64,000 nt of DNA from Acidobacteriota bacterium (GCA_024277255.1 JAJRVQ010000126.1:1-64000), one strand, 5' to 3'; counted from the stretch's first letter, positions 25,167-37,642 are shown. Translations and numbers: made by a program. Notes: generated by a model not told the origin, from the letters alone.

Positions 25167-26798
25167 ATGAAGAACCGCAAGCGCCCTCAAGCGCCCGCCC
25201 ACACGTGGGCTCCGTTCCGCGCTGACGAGCGCCCTCTTCGCCGTTTCTCCCCCCACGGCGAACATCGCCTCGCCCTGGCCTACGCCAACAGCTACCACGT
25301 CGGCATGTCGAGCCTCGGCTTTCAGCGCACCTACGAGCTGATCCATGGCCGGCCCGGTTGGAGTTGTGAGCGTTTCTTCACCGACGGCTCAGGCGCACCG
25401 CTCTCCGTGGAAACCGACTCGCCGCTGAACAACTTCAAAGCCGTCGCCTTCTCCGTCTCCTTCGAGCAAGACTACATCCACCTGCTCCAGATGCTCGACC
25501 GTGCCGGCATCCCGCTACGCCGTAGCCAACGCACGCCGTGGGATCCATTGGTGGTGATGGGCGGCTCCTGCGCCGCGATCAATCCCCTTCCGATGGCTGA
25601 CTTCATCGACCTCTTCGCGCTGGGTGCCGCCGAAAACATCCTTCCTGAACTCCTCGGCACCCTCGAAGCCGAGCCTCACCGCGGCACCTTGCTCGAACGG
25701 CTCGCCGCCACCCCCGGCTTCTTCGTTCCACAGCATCATGATCCTGAAGCACAAGATCTTGGCGCCGACCGCACGGGCTCCCCGCGCACCAAGCTCGACA
25801 AGCTGGAGCTGAGCGCGGAGCAAATGCGCACCCCCGGCCATCTGCCGGTCACCGCCATCGTCACCCCGCGCACCGAGTTCGCCAACAAGGCATTGATCGA
25901 AATGTCGCGCGGTTGCCCCGAGAAATGTCGCTACTGCTGGGCCACCTTCGGTATGGGCGTCTTCCGCTGGCACCCGACCGAGTACATCTTGGAGGCCATC
26001 GAGCGCGCTCGCACCGTCACCGACCAGGTCGGCTTCGTCGCCACCGCGGTCGGCGATCACCCCGAGATCGAGAAGATCCTGTGGGAAGCCAACCGCCTTG
26101 GCATGCGCGCCGCCGTCTCTTCGATCCGCATCCCCGCCGTCACCGACGGCGTGCTCGCCGCCCTCCACGCCTCCGGCGACCGCTCGATCACCCTCGCCCC
26201 CGAAACCGGCAGGGACAGCCTGCGCGCCAAGATGGGCAAGCCTCTCACCAATGCCCTCCTCCTCGACAAGATCCACCGCATCTTCGCCGCCGGCTTCACC
26301 CAGCTCAAGCTCTACTTCATCGTCGGCCTGCCGGGCGAGACGATGGATGACGTGCAGGCCATCCTCGACCTCGCCGATGAGGCTCGCCAGCTCATGCTCC
26401 GCGAAGCCGCCAAGAGCGGTGTCATCGGCCACATTCATCTCGGTACCAACGTCCTCGTCCCCAAGCCCTACACCCCCTGGCAACGCGAGCCGATGGACGA
26501 CGAGCACACTCTCAAGAAGAAGATCACCTTGCTCAACAAAGGCGTCGCCAAGATGGCCAACGTCTCCCTGGGCTCCGTCTCCGTCCGTCAAGCCATCTGG
26601 CAGACCTTCATCAGCCGAGCCGGCAGCGAGGCGAGCGAGCCGATTGAAAAGATGGCCCAAGGGATGTCCCTAAGCCAGGTGCTCAGAACTTACGAAGAGC
26701 AGATCCGGCCGGAAGTCTTCGAGAGATTCGAAGGCCACTGCCGCTGGCACTTCATGCAGCAGCGCACCGGCGCACTGGCGACGAAAGCCGCCAGCTGA
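25167..26798 (+). CDS. uncharacterised radical SAM protein (TIGR03960-like N-terminal half)
   Basis: This 543-aa protein has a B12-binding-like N-terminal region (about 30-200) and a radical SAM domain with CPEKCRYC about residues 250-257, then GLPGETMDD further on. It resembles the conserved N-terminal part of the TIGR03960 family; the C-terminal TIGR03936-type fusion is absent. The ATG at 25167 is chosen because longer readings run through the cruciform element. It stands alone after a 457-bp hairpin-rich gap and converges with the acyl-CoA synthetase. Role unknown; tRNA or rRNA modification is a frequent suggestion for such enzymes. Confidence 0.78.
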   Translation: MKNRKRPQAPAHTWAPFRADERPLRRFSPHGEHRLALAYANSYHVGMSSLGFQRTYELIHGRPGWSCERFFTDGSGAPLSVETDSPLNNFKAVAFSVSFEQDYIHLLQMLDRAGIPLRRSQRTPWDPLVVMGGSCAAINPLPMADFIDLFALGAAENILPELLGTLEAEPHRGTLLERLAATPGFFVPQHHDPEAQDLGADRTGSPRTKLDKLELSAEQMRTPGHLPVTAIVTPRTEFANKALIEMSRGCPEKCRYCWATFGMGVFRWHPTEYILEAIERARTVTDQVGFVATAVGDHPEIEKILWEANRLGMRAAVSSIRIPAVTDGVLAALHASGDRSITLAPETGRDSLRAKMGKPLTNALLLDKIHRIFAAGFTQLKLYFIVGLPGETMDDVQAILDLADEARQLMLREAAKSGVIGHIHLGTNVLVPKPYTPWQREPMDDEHTLKKKITLLNKGVAKMANVSLGSVSVRQAIWQTFISRAGSEASEPIEKMAQGMSLSQVLRTYEEQIRPEVFERFEGHCRWHFMQQRTGALATKAAS

Positions 26799-26801
26799 AC
26801 T

Positions 26802-28976
26802 CTACGCCGAATCGTCCGCAGAAGGCTCCACCCGGATTCGCACATCGAGCGCCACCGCTCGTCCGCCGCGCGGCGCCGCCAGGAAGGGGTTGATGTCCAG
26901 CTCGCGAATCCTCGGGTGGCGCTGAGCCAGCTGGGCCAGGCGCAAGAGAACTTCCACCAAGAGTTCCACGTCCGCGGGCGGCTCGCCGCGCACACCGTCG
27001 AGCAAGGCAACGCCACGGATGCGACGGATCACATCTTTCGCCTCGGCGGCGGTCAGCGGGGTGACGGCGAAGCGCACGTCGCGCAACACCTCGACGTACT
27101 TGCCGCCGAGGCCGAACATCAACAGCGGACCGAAGCGCGGATCGGTCGAGATGCCAAAAATGACTTCATGGCCGGCTGCCCGAATCTGCTCCTGTACCAG
27201 GTAGCCACTCGGAGGATGACCGGCGGCGGTGAGGCGTTGGCGCATCGCGGCGATCTCCTGGCGCAACTCAGCCTCGTTGCCGATTCCGACCACCACCCCG
27301 CCCGAGTCGCTCTTGTGCACCAAATCCGGCGCATGCGCCTTGAGGACCACCGGATAGCCGAGTTCGGTAGCGGCGGCGAGCGCTGCTTCGGGCTCGGTGA
27401 CCATCCGGCAGGGCACCACCGGCACACCGTACAACTCGAGAACGCGGAAGGCGGCGCACGGATCCAGGTAGCCGCTCGCCGGTGCGGCGAGGATGTCGCG
27501 CACCTCGTCGTCGGGAACTTCGAACTCGATCGGGCTCTCATCGGCCGGCCGCCGCCGCCAGGTGGCGTAGCGCGACAACATCGCTAGAGCGCGGGCCGCC
27601 GGCTCGGGGAATCGGTATACCGGCGGCTGGTCGGTACGTCGCTGTACCTCCGCGTAGAATTCCTCCGTCGCCATGATCACCGCCAGCACCGGCTTACCGG
27701 CGCCCGCTCCCGCGTTCGCCGCCCGAACGCTCTCGTTGACCGCCTCCATCACGTCGCGCGGATCGCCGACCAGAGGCTTGACGTTGATCACCATCACCAT
27801 GTCGACTTGGGCGTCGGCGAGCAGCACGGTGAGCGCCCGACCATAACCCGCGGCATCAGCCGAAGCGATCATGTCGATCGGGTTGCCGAAGCTCGCCTCC
27901 GGGGGCAGGAAACTGGCCAACTCGGCGCGCGTTGCCTCGCTCAGCGTTGCGATCTCCAAACCGAGGTTGACGCAGGCGTCCGTCGCCATGATTGCCGGCC
28001 CGCCGGCGTTGGTGAGGATCGCCACTCTCCGGCCTCGCGGCAATGGACAACGGTCGAGAGCGCGGGCGATGTCGAAGAGGTCGGCGATCGAGTTGGCCCG
28101 CACTACACCGCACTGCTCCAGAAAGGCGGAAACGGTGACGTCGGCTCCCGCCAAGGCGCCGGTATGGCTGGAAGCGGCGCGGGCACCTTCGGTGGTGCGC
28201 CCCGATTTGACGATCAGAATCGGCTTCTTGCGCCCCACCCGCTTGGCGATCTCGGTGAAGTGGCGCGGGTTACCGAACGACTCGAGGTACATCGCGATCA
28301 CCCGCGTGGCTTCGTCATTCTCCCAATACTCGAGCAAGTCGTTGCCTGAGACGTCCGCCTTGTTGCCGATCGAGACGAATTGGGTGAAGCCGATTCCGAG
28401 TTCTTCCGCCACGTTGAGAATCGCCACGCCCAGCGCCCCGGACTGGCTGACGAAACCGACCGAGCCGGCAGTGGCCGGGGTGGGAGCGAAGGTAGCATTC
28501 AAGCGCACTGATCGGTCGGCGTTGATCACTCCCATGCAATTGGGACCGATCATGCGCAGCCCCGCATCGCGTACCCGCTGGCAGATCCGCTCCTCTAGCC
28601 GCGCCCCCTCATCGCCGACTTCCGCGAAGCCGGCGGTAATCACCACCAAGCCGCGCACCCCTTTCGCGATCGCCTCTTCCACCACCCCCTCGATCACCGA
28701 ACTGGGCACGGCGATCACCGCCAGGTCGACGGGATCCGGCACCGCGGTCAAGCTCGGGTAGGCTTTGAGAGAGTGGATCGCTCCGCCATGCGGATTGATC
28801 GGAAAGACCGTGCCGGCGAACTCGTTGATCAGCAGGTTGTGGATCAGCGAGAAGCCAATCGAGTTGCGACGGCGCGAGGCTCCGACCACGGCAACCGAGC
28901 GGGGCGAAAAAACCGCGTCGAGCGAGGTCAGATCTTGGCTCAAGGAGGTTTCATCGCAGAGGTTCCGATCGCTCAA
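26802..28976 (-). CDS. ADP-forming acetate/acyl-CoA synthetase, fused alpha-beta form
   Basis: This 724-aa protein joins an N-terminal CoA-binding domain ([16 protein letters not shown]), two succinyl-CoA-ligase-like domains ([27 protein letters not shown] with the phospho-His) and a C-terminal ATP-grasp ([19 protein letters not shown]). It interconverts acyl-CoA + ADP + Pi with acid + CoA + ATP. The TTG at 28976 is taken as start: GGGGAG lies about seven bases before it, and it overlaps the ruvB stop by four bases. Homology also begins here, not at upstream codons that lie inside ruvB. Confidence 0.88.
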   Translation of the reverse strand: MSDRNLCDETSLSQDLTSLDAVFSPRSVAVVGASRRRNSIGFSLIHNLLINEFAGTVFPINPHGGAIHSLKAYPSLTAVPDPVDLAVIAVPSSVIEGVVEEAIAKGVRGLVVITAGFAEVGDEGARLEERICQRVRDAGLRMIGPNCMGVINADRSVRLNATFAPTPATAGSVGFVSQSGALGVAILNVAEELGIGFTQFVSIGNKADVSGNDLLEYWENDEATRVIAMYLESFGNPRHFTEIAKRVGRKKPILIVKSGRTTEGARAASSHTGALAGADVTVSAFLEQCGVVRANSIADLFDIARALDRCPLPRGRRVAILTNAGGPAIMATDACVNLGLEIATLSEATRAELASFLPPEASFGNPIDMIASADAAGYGRALTVLLADAQVDMVMVINVKPLVGDPRDVMEAVNESVRAANAGAGAGKPVLAVIMATEEFYAEVQRRTDQPPVYRFPEPAARALAMLSRYATWRRRPADESPIEFEVPDDEVRDILAAPASGYLDPCAAFRVLELYGVPVVPCRMVTEPEAALAAATELGYPVVLKAHAPDLVHKSDSGGVVVGIGNEAELRQEIAAMRQRLTAAGHPPSGYLVQEQIRAAGHEVIFGISTDPRFGPLLMFGLGGKYVEVLRDVRFAVTPLTAAEAKDVIRRIRGVALLDGVRGEPPADVELLVEVLLRLAQLAQRHPRIRELDINPFLAAPRGGRAVALDVRIRVEPSADDSA

Positions 28977-29998
28977 AAGAGACTCCCCGCGGTACCGACC
29001 GGCGGTGGGTAGCCAAGGTGCTCGTAGGCACGGCGGGTGGCCACTCGGCCGCGGGGCGTGCGCTGGATGAAGCCCTCCTGGATGAGGAAAGGTTCGTAGA
29101 GATCCTCCAGCGTGCCACGATCCTCTCCGACGGCGGCGGCGATGGCGGCGATCCCCGCCGGTCCGCCTCCGTAGTGTTCGATCAACGTACACAGGAGCTT
29201 GCGATCCAGTTCGTCGAAACCGAGTTCATCCACCTCCAACAGCGCCAACCCCTGCCGGGCCATGGGCTCGTCGATGACTCCGTCGCCCTCCACCTCGGCG
29301 AAGTCTCGCACTCTGCGCAACAGGCGGTTGGCAACTCGCGGAGTGCCCCGGCTGCGACTGGCGATCTCCATCGCGCCGGCCGGTTCGAGCGGAATCGACA
29401 ACAACTCGGCCGAGCGATGAACGATCCGCGCCAGCTCCTCCGCACGATAGAAGTTCAACCGTTGAACGATCCCGAAGCGGGAGCGAAGCGGTGCGGTGAT
29501 CATTCCAGCGCGGGTGGTGGCTCCGACCAGGGTGAAGCGGGGTAGGGGGTGGTGCAAGGTGCGAGCCGCAGGCCCTTGGCCGATGATCAGATCGATGTGG
29601 AAGTCTTCGAGCGCCGGATAGAGCACCTCCTCGACGGTAGCGCCCAAGCGATGGATCTCATCGATGAACAAGACCTCTCCCGGTTCCAGATTGGTCAGGA
29701 TCGCCGCCAGGTCGCCCGCTTTCTCGATCACCGGCCCCGAGGTCGTGCGCAGCGGCACCCCCATCTCGCTGGCGATGATGTGGGCCAGCGTGGTCTTGCC
29801 CAGCCCCGGCGGACCGAAGAGCAGCGCATGATCCAGAACCTCGCCCCGGCGCAGAGCGGCGCGGATAAAGACCCGGAGATTGTCGACCACCTTCTCCTGG
29901 CCGACGTACTCTTCCAGGTCGCGTGGCCGCAAGGTAACTTCTAGCCCAACCTCTTCTTCCAGCAATTCGGCGGAGGTGAGTGTGCGCTCAATCGGCAT
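28973..29998 (-). CDS. ruvB: Holliday junction branch-migration ATPase RuvB
   Basis: This 341-aa AAA+ motor of the RuvAB complex drives branch migration at stalled forks and recombination junctions. The family signatures are complete: [14 protein letters not shown], Walker [10 protein letters not shown], Walker [10 protein letters not shown], sensor GATTRAG, arginine finger region LRSRFG, and the C-terminal winged helix ending [13 protein letters not shown]. Length is normal. ruvA lies on the same strand but 2.3 kb upstream, separated by the peptide/sigma/TPR cassette, whereas ruvA-ruvB adjacency is the common arrangement. Confidence 0.97.
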   Translation of the reverse strand: MPIERTLTSAELLEEEVGLEVTLRPRDLEEYVGQEKVVDNLRVFIRAALRRGEVLDHALLFGPPGLGKTTLAHIIASEMGVPLRTTSGPVIEKAGDLAAILTNLEPGEVLFIDEIHRLGATVEEVLYPALEDFHIDLIIGQGPAARTLHHPLPRFTLVGATTRAGMITAPLRSRFGIVQRLNFYRAEELARIVHRSAELLSIPLEPAGAMEIASRSRGTPRVANRLLRRVRDFAEVEGDGVIDEPMARQGLALLEVDELGFDELDRKLLCTLIEHYGGGPAGIAAIAAAVGEDRGTLEDLYEPFLIQEGFIQRTPRGRVATRRAYEHLGYPPPVGTAGSLF

Positions 29999-30132
29999 GG
30001 AGGGATTGTAGCCCGTGGGGAGAGATAGCCAACAAGGAAGTCTGACCTTGCCAGACGTTCAGCGCGCGGGCTAAGCGACACTGTCGGCGACGGCGCCGAG
30101 CGGCTTCTTCTACTTAGGAGTCCGTGGGTCTT

Positions 30133-31374
30133 CTAGCTAAGAGAGACCGCGTCCAGTTGCGACTTGGCCTGCCTCGGTTCGACCTGCAACTTCTCCAAGC
30201 GGGAACGAACCTGCTCGACCAAACTGAGGGTTGCCCGCTCCGCTTCGACAGCCTGACGAAAGAGGAGGAGAGCGGCCATCACGTCATCGTGCAACTCGCG
30301 CGACTCGAAGACGGGCAGGATCTCGATCACCAGCTGCTTCATGTCCGCTGTGCGCCCCTGGCGCGCATAGAGCAGCGCCAGATCCAGCGTGACTTCGGCG
30401 ACCTGCAAACTGCGGTTGCAGCGCAGGAAACCTTGCCGAGCCACCAGAAAAGCCTGTTCGGCCCGCCAGTCGTTGCCGGTAGCCATCTCGATTCGCCCTT
30501 CGCACCAACGATGGCGAATGCGGCTGATCTCATGGCCGCTCAGGCCACTGAGAATCTGCCGAGCCTTTTGAAGAGCAGCCCGCGCTTCGGCGTAGCGGTG
30601 ACAATCGAGAAGAATCCAACTCAGATTCTCGGCAGCGAATAGAGCCAACTGAGGCTCAACCGCGACATCGATCAGTGACACTCCCATGCCCAGGCAAGCC
30701 AGCGCCTTCTCAGGCTCTCCTTCCAGGGTGTGAAGCGACGACATTTTGATCAGGGCACGACCTTGAAGATGGCAATCACCCACCTCGCCGAAAAGAACCA
30801 ACGACTCTTGCTGGAGCTTCTTGCTTTCATCCAGACGATTCTGATCCTTGCGAAGCGACGCCGCCAAGCTCAGCAACCAGGCACGCTCTAGGGAATCTCC
30901 AGTTCCGCGCTCGAGATGCTCTTTGGCAACTACGAAGGCGGCATCGGCACCGCGGAAGTCGTCGAGGATTCGCCGAGCATTGCCGATCTGCCCCCAGCAG
31001 CGCGCCTTCAGATCTTCGACCGCACCTTGGCTATAGCGCGCCTCGGAGAGACTCCCTGCCACCACCAGTGCCAAGTTGGCGAGGGCCAGCGACTCGGCCG
31101 GCGCTTCGAATCCTTGCCGATGGCTTTCTACGACCAGCTGTTGACAGATGGCCAAAGTCTGGTACTTGAGGCTGTTTTTCGCCAGTAGGCTTCTACGACC
31201 CCGCGGAAGACGCAGCAGCTCCGAGGTCAGTCGACCAGCTTCCTGCCGCTCCAAATCCGCCACTTGCTGGAAGTGATCCAGCTCACTAGCGATGGTCTCA
31301 AAGGCACTCGCGTAAGGCGACTCCGGCCTCGACGGTTGCGCCTCTCGCGCACCTGGGTTCAACTCTCGAATCAT
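30133..31374 (-). CDS. TPR-repeat protein paired with a sigma-2-like mini-protein
   Basis: This 413-aa all-helical protein has degenerate tetratricopeptide repeats (for example ALANLALVVAGSLSEARYS, KALACLGMGVSLIDVAVE, EARAALQKARQILSG, QAFLVARQGFLRCNRS), covering about residues 90-370. No catalytic motif or membrane segment is seen, so a cytoplasmic protein- or peptide-binding role is likely. The ATG at 31374 overlaps the stop of the preceding gene (ATGA), showing translational coupling. With the upstream 31-aa peptide the layout recalls TPR sensors that bind small peptides, but no helix-turn-helix domain is present; this comparison is speculative. Confidence 0.7.
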   Translation of the reverse strand: MIRELNPGAREAQPSRPESPYASAFETIASELDHFQQVADLERQEAGRLTSELLRLPRGRRSLLAKNSLKYQTLAICQQLVVESHRQGFEAPAESLALANLALVVAGSLSEARYSQGAVEDLKARCWGQIGNARRILDDFRGADAAFVVAKEHLERGTGDSLERAWLLSLAASLRKDQNRLDESKKLQQESLVLFGEVGDCHLQGRALIKMSSLHTLEGEPEKALACLGMGVSLIDVAVEPQLALFAAENLSWILLDCHRYAEARAALQKARQILSGLSGHEISRIRHRWCEGRIEMATGNDWRAEQAFLVARQGFLRCNRSLQVAEVTLDLALLYARQGRTADMKQLVIEILPVFESRELHDDVMAALLLFRQAVEAERATLSLVEQVRSRLEKLQVEPRQAKSQLDAVSLS

Positions 31375-31676
31375 CCCAGGCCATCCCACGGCTGTTGATC
31401 CTCAGCCGCTTCAAGAAGGGTGACGCATTTGCGTTCCAGAATTGCCAACAGCCAAGCCTGACGGTTGCGCACTGCTTCCCACTTCCACGCCAAGGCCTGC
31501 AAGGTCTCGCGCAGCAAACGCTCCGCTACCTTCGCCGGAACCTTGTGCAGCAAGAAAAGGTCCTCGATGCTGGGCCGCAACTCGCGAAGCAATGTCGCCA
31601 ATGGGCCGACCGTCCGCTCCTCGTTTGAGCGGAAAATCCAATCGTAGTTGCTGTCGAAACCTCTGGTGGGAAGCAT
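31371..31676 (-). CDS. mini-protein resembling sigma-factor region 2
   Basis: This 101-aa protein contains FLLHKVPAKVAERLLRETLQ, ALAWKWEAVRNRQAWLLAIL and ERKCVTLLEAAED. These follow the spacing of ECF sigma region 2 (ED-LVQE-FL-LW, then RN-AWL--IARN). Regions 3/4, needed for -35 recognition, are missing, so it is not a complete sigma factor. It may be an orphan core-RNA-polymerase-binding domain or an unrelated helical protein. It is coupled to the TPR gene by an ATGA overlap and lies 140 bases after the 31-aa peptide. No good ribosome binding site is visible before its ATG. Confidence 0.55.
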   Translation of the reverse strand: MLPTRGFDSNYDWIFRSNEERTVGPLATLLRELRPSIEDLFLLHKVPAKVAERLLRETLQALAWKWEAVRNRQAWLLAILERKCVTLLEAAEDQQPWDGLG

Positions 31677-31743
31677 GAGATCCGTAAGTATAGACGCAGA
31701 GCTACATCTTTGGCAAGCTCTGGATACAGCTCTCCCCTCAGAC

Positions 31744-31769
31744 CTTCTTCTGGCGGCCGCCAGAAGAAG
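31744..31769. repeat. 26-bp perfect palindrome
   Basis: The 13-base half CTTCTTCTGGCGG is followed directly by its exact reverse complement. It lies between the 31-aa peptide and the sigma-2-like gene. As RNA it would make a stable hairpin without a T-run (attenuator or processing site); as DNA it could be a dimer binding site. Confidence 0.8.
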
Positions 31770-31816
31770 CGAGCGACTCGACCGGCCGGCGGGTCAGGAT
31801 CAGCTAGGTTGCGGAT

Positions 31817-31912
31817 CTACCACTTGCCGTCTGGATCGGTGGCCAGCCCTCTCAGGACCAGGGTCATGATGAGATCTGCGGCGCTAGGAATGAGCGAGAT
31901 GAGCTGAGGCAT
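31817..31912 (-). CDS. 31-aa small peptide ahead of the sigma-2-like/TPR genes
   Basis: This short gene encodes a hydrophobic peptide starting MPQLISLIPSAADLIMTLVL and ending GLATDPDGKW. A GGGAG ribosome binding site lies several bases before its ATG, and it is the first coding unit downstream of the near-consensus promoter at 32071-32099. The middle could form one amphipathic or membrane helix, and the tail is polar. Possibilities are a signalling or sensor peptide for the TPR protein, a leader peptide controlling the operon through the palindrome at 31744, or a RiPP-like precursor. I recognise no family. Confidence 0.55.
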   Translation of the reverse strand: MPQLISLIPSAADLIMTLVLRGLATDPDGKW

Positions 31913-31998
31913 GGAAGTTCTCCCTTCCGTTCTGGCGGGTTGATTTACCCACCCCCGTTGATTGAGCGAGCCTAACGCCCGCATCCCATAGATCGACG

Positions 31999-32023
31999 TC
32001 TCTCCCACGGAACGGGGGAGAGA
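31999..32023 (-). other. leader hairpin upstream of the 31-aa peptide
   Basis: Eight-base arms (31999-32006 and 32016-32023, TCTCTCCC/GGGAGAGA type) with a nine-base loop lie in the untranslated leader of the cassette, between the promoter and the peptide start. It could affect mRNA stability or translation. Confidence 0.45.
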
Positions 32024-32070
32024 GCTGTCCATAATGATGGCCCGTCTTCCAGGCTTAGGGGTTGCCCGGA

Positions 32071-32099
32071 AGTATATTGGATATGTACAGATGTGTAAA
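32071..32099 (-). promoter_or_regulatory. near-consensus sigma-70 promoter of the peptide/sigma/TPR cassette
   Basis: The minus strand shows TTTACA (32099-32094), exactly 17 bases, then TATACT (32076-32071). Each hexamer differs from consensus at one position. Transcription would start near 32064, giving a leader of about 150 bases before the 31-aa peptide. This is among the strongest promoters visible in the window. Confidence 0.75.
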
Positions 32100-32262
32100 T
32101 AGGGTCAGGCATCCTACCGCGTCCCAAGTACAAAAGCCACAACAAAAGCCACACCTTTCACCTCACGGAAACCACCACCGCGAGAAAGCTTGCTCGCACA
32201 AGGTAAAGTTGCTTTCCAGCCCGTTGCCGTGGACAAAAAAGACTAGTGTCCCGCACGGACCT
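32100..32262. other. gap between ruvA and the cassette promoter
   Basis: No gene is seen. Reading from ruvA, a small GTCC/GGAC hairpin followed by CTTTTTT (about 32230-32256, minus strand) may be a weak terminator for ruvA. A GCGAG/CTCGC stem lies near 32180-32197. Confidence 0.35.
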
Positions 32263-32853
32263 CTAAGCGCGTGAGAGACCCTTGAGGCTGGCGCGCAGCA
32301 GTTCGTGGAACTCCGCTTGCGGCAGTTCGCGGCGAGCGGCGGCAACCGCGCGGTCGGCGACCGCCTGTTTGTAGCCCAGGTTGAGCAATGCGGAGACGAC
32401 ATCGGTGTCACTCGGTTGCACCGAGGGTCCCGCTGCCAACCCTAGTTTCTTGACTCGGTCGCGCAACTCGACGACCATCCGCTCGGCGGTCTTTTTGCCG
32501 ATACCCGGAATGGCGGTGAGGCGGGCGGCATCACCGGCTGCCAGCGCCGAAACCAGCTCTTCCGGCGCCACCCCGGAGAGAATCACCCGCGCCATTTTCG
32601 GGCCAATTCCACTCACCGCGATCAGCTGTTCGAACAGTGTCTTCTCGTGCTCGGTCCAGAAACCATAGAGGGAAATCTCGCTCTCCCGCATGTGGGTGTG
32701 GATGAAGAGACCGACCTCGGCGCCGCTCCCCTTGTTGTCAATCTCGTAGTAGGTCGAGAGCGATGTCTGCACCGTGTACCCCACCCCGCCCACGTCGAGG
32801 AGGGTGCTGTCGGGAGCGCACGAGATCGGCACTCCCTTGAGGTAGCCGATCAT
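32263..32853 (-). CDS. ruvA: Holliday junction-binding protein RuvA
   Basis: This 196-aa protein has all three RuvA domains: the OB-fold (MIGYLKGVPISCAPDSTLLDVGGVGY), the double helix-hairpin-helix (FEQLIAVSGIGPKMARVILSG and LTAIPGIGKKTAERMVVELRD) and the C-terminal three-helix domain that contacts RuvB. RuvA tetramers hold the four-way junction for RuvB. It lies nine bases after the PpiD-like gene. Its partner ruvB is displaced by an inserted cassette. Confidence 0.96.
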   Translation of the reverse strand: MIGYLKGVPISCAPDSTLLDVGGVGYTVQTSLSTYYEIDNKGSGAEVGLFIHTHMRESEISLYGFWTEHEKTLFEQLIAVSGIGPKMARVILSGVAPEELVSALAAGDAARLTAIPGIGKKTAERMVVELRDRVKKLGLAAGPSVQPSDTDVVSALLNLGYKQAVADRAVAAARRELPQAEFHELLRASLKGLSRA

Positions 32854-32862
32854 CCTTGAAAA

Positions 32863-34815
32863 CTAGCTTTCGACCCGGCTGGGGTCGATCTCGAACGAGT
32901 CGATGAAGGCGCGAGTGAAACTGGCGTCGAGTTCCAACCGCTTTTGCTGCAGCAAAGCATCGACCAGCCGTTGCAATTCGGCGTTCTCGAGTGCTGCTCG
33001 CGTCGAATTCTTATTCTCCTCGAACTCGGCTGGGTCCCACTGTTTGCGCTCGACAACCTCGAACAGGACTGCCCCCTGTGCATCCGCGTAGGGGCCTCCA
33101 ACCTCACCCTCGACCATCGAGAAGGCAGCCTGCGAGACCGCGGCACTGGCACTTCCCAGCTCTGTCACCGGGGTTCCACGCCCGAATTCTTGACTCTCCT
33201 TGACCTCGAGACCCAGCTCAGCGGCTACCGTTTCGATGCTGTCGCCGGCGGCGATCTTCTCTTTGGCGGCGCGCAAGCTCTCCATCGCCCTTTCCTGTTG
33301 GCGCTCTCTTTTCAGCGCTTGGAGGACCCGTAGTTCTATCTCGGCCAGCGGCGGAATCGACGGCTCGAGAATCTCCTCGACGAGCGCCAGGGTCCATCCG
33401 CGCGGCGCCTTGATCGGATCGGTGATGCCGCCCACCTCCGCTTCGAAAACGGCGGCTGCCAGGGAAGGAACCTGGCCGATTCCAGGGATCGCCCCTAGGC
33501 TCTCAAACGGCGGCGAAGTACCGAACGTCACCTCGTCGGACTCCTCGGCCAACGCTTGCCATTGCTCCTTGGTCGACAGCCCCTCGCTGGCGATGCGGGC
33601 CGCCAGAGCACGCATGCGACTCTCAGCCTCCGGCTCGGCGCGCTGATTCTGTAGCTTGAAGCGGATTTGATTCTTCGCCTGATCCAGCGGCGTGACCCCG
33701 CTCTGAGGATGGGCGGTGACCTTGATCAGATGGACACCGATCTCGGTGCGCACCGGCCCGACCAGCTCACCCACTTGCGCATTGAAGGCAGCCTCCTCGA
33801 AAGCGGCGCCACCCATCTTCCCTCGGCCAAAAAAATTGAGATCTCCACCGCGCGCCTTGCTCTGTGTGTCTTGCGAAAACTCGCGCGCCAACTTGGCGAA
33901 CTCCTCGCCACCCTCGATTCGCCGCTTGATCTGCTCCAGCTTGCGCTCGGCCTCGGCCACTTCGTCATCGCCGTCGGCCAACAACAGGATATGGCTAGCG
34001 CGCACCTGTTCTTCGCGGGTGAACTCGGCCTTGTTGGTCTCGTAGTAGTTTTCGATCTCTTCGTCGGTGACTTCGATTTGGGGCCGTAGACGAGCGCTAT
34101 CCACCAGCAGATAGGAGATCGCCCGGCGCTCGGAGCGGCGGTACTCATTCTCGTGCTGCGCGTAGTAAGCGGCCACCTCGCCACCCGAAACATCCACCTG
34201 CGCGGCGAACTGGCTACGGGGCAGCTGCACGTAGCGAACCTTGGCTCGCTCCACCTGATCGCGGTAGCTGCGTTCGACCTCGCTGTCGGGCACATAGACG
34301 TTCTGGGCCAGCACCGTGAAGACCTTCTGCATCAGCAGATCGCTGCGCATCCCTTCTTCAAAGCTGGCGGATGAGGGATATCCAACGCTGCGCAGGATGC
34401 GCTGGTAATCCTCTTCACCGATGAAGTTGCCATCCGCATCAAGAAAAACAGACTGCTTGAGGATCGCTTCCCCGAGTTCCTTATCGCTGATCTGGAGCCC
34501 CATCTCCTTGGCTTCGGCGATCAGCACTCTCTGGTTGATCAGATCGTTCGCCACTTGCAAGGGCAGCTGAAACTGCCGCATCAACTCCGGCGTAGCCTGA
34601 TCACCTAGCCGCTGCTTCAGCTCTTGCTCCTTCTGCTGGTACGCACGGCGGAATTCATCCATCGAAACGACGTCGTCGCCTACCGTCGCGATAATGTCAC
34701 CGCGCTCTTTCTTCGGAGTCAGCAAATCCGGAATGTAGAGCGCGATGAACGCGATGATGACCAGACCCAGGGTCCAGGAGAAGGTTTTCAGGTTGTCTCT
34801 CAGCCATTGAAGCAT
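32863..34815 (-). CDS. PpiD-like periplasmic peptidyl-prolyl isomerase
   Basis: This 650-aa membrane-anchored chaperone has one N-terminal helix (LGLVIIAFIALYIPDLL, about 15-31), a SurA-N/PpiD-N chaperone region (about 40-220), a parvulin domain around 270-370 (RASHILLLADG, FSQDTQSKARGGDLNFFG, VGPVRTEIGVHLI) and a C-terminal second degenerate parvulin-like part. PpiD helps outer-membrane and periplasmic proteins leave the Sec translocon. The ATG at 34815 with GGGGAGG upstream is chosen, since homology begins MLQWLRDN. ruvA follows closely. Confidence 0.9.
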   Translation of the reverse strand: MLQWLRDNLKTFSWTLGLVIIAFIALYIPDLLTPKKERGDIIATVGDDVVSMDEFRRAYQQKEQELKQRLGDQATPELMRQFQLPLQVANDLINQRVLIAEAKEMGLQISDKELGEAILKQSVFLDADGNFIGEEDYQRILRSVGYPSSASFEEGMRSDLLMQKVFTVLAQNVYVPDSEVERSYRDQVERAKVRYVQLPRSQFAAQVDVSGGEVAAYYAQHENEYRRSERRAISYLLVDSARLRPQIEVTDEEIENYYETNKAEFTREEQVRASHILLLADGDDEVAEAERKLEQIKRRIEGGEEFAKLAREFSQDTQSKARGGDLNFFGRGKMGGAAFEEAAFNAQVGELVGPVRTEIGVHLIKVTAHPQSGVTPLDQAKNQIRFKLQNQRAEPEAESRMRALAARIASEGLSTKEQWQALAEESDEVTFGTSPPFESLGAIPGIGQVPSLAAAVFEAEVGGITDPIKAPRGWTLALVEEILEPSIPPLAEIELRVLQALKRERQQERAMESLRAAKEKIAAGDSIETVAAELGLEVKESQEFGRGTPVTELGSASAAVSQAAFSMVEGEVGGPYADAQGAVLFEVVERKQWDPAEFEENKNSTRAALENAELQRLVDALLQQKRLELDASFTRAFIDSFEIDPSRVES

Positions 34816-35114
34816 GGATATTCCTCCCCGCCCCGGCGAGGGCAGGTATTGCCAGGTTAAGGCCGGAACCTTACCAGCCCCTCTCACGGCCGGGCAAGGC
34901 AGCGAGGTCCATCGGGCTGAAGAGGATTCGGCCAACGCTCGGCGAGAGATTTCTCCGGCAGCTCTAACCCTCAGTATCTACAAGAACTTGTGGTATATTG
35001 CCGCGCTCATGCACGATGCGGTGCATCGGCCATGGACCACCCAACCCGGACCATCCGCGAGGCTCGCTCGAAGAGCCTATACGCCCTAGCTTCGCCTAGT
35101 TTGGATCGACCAGC
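34816..35114. other. divergent gap between ppiD-like and FecR-domain genes
   Basis: No gene is supported. On the plus strand an extended -10-like TGGTATATT ends at 34999, about 115 bases before the FecR-protein start; no clear -35 accompanies it. Nothing else stands out. Confidence 0.35.

Positions 35115-37642
<2,528 letters not shown>

Noticed and set aside
28977-29192. N-terminal extension of the acyl-CoA synthetase
   Set aside because: It is ruvB coding sequence in another frame; TTG 28976 has a good ribosome binding site.
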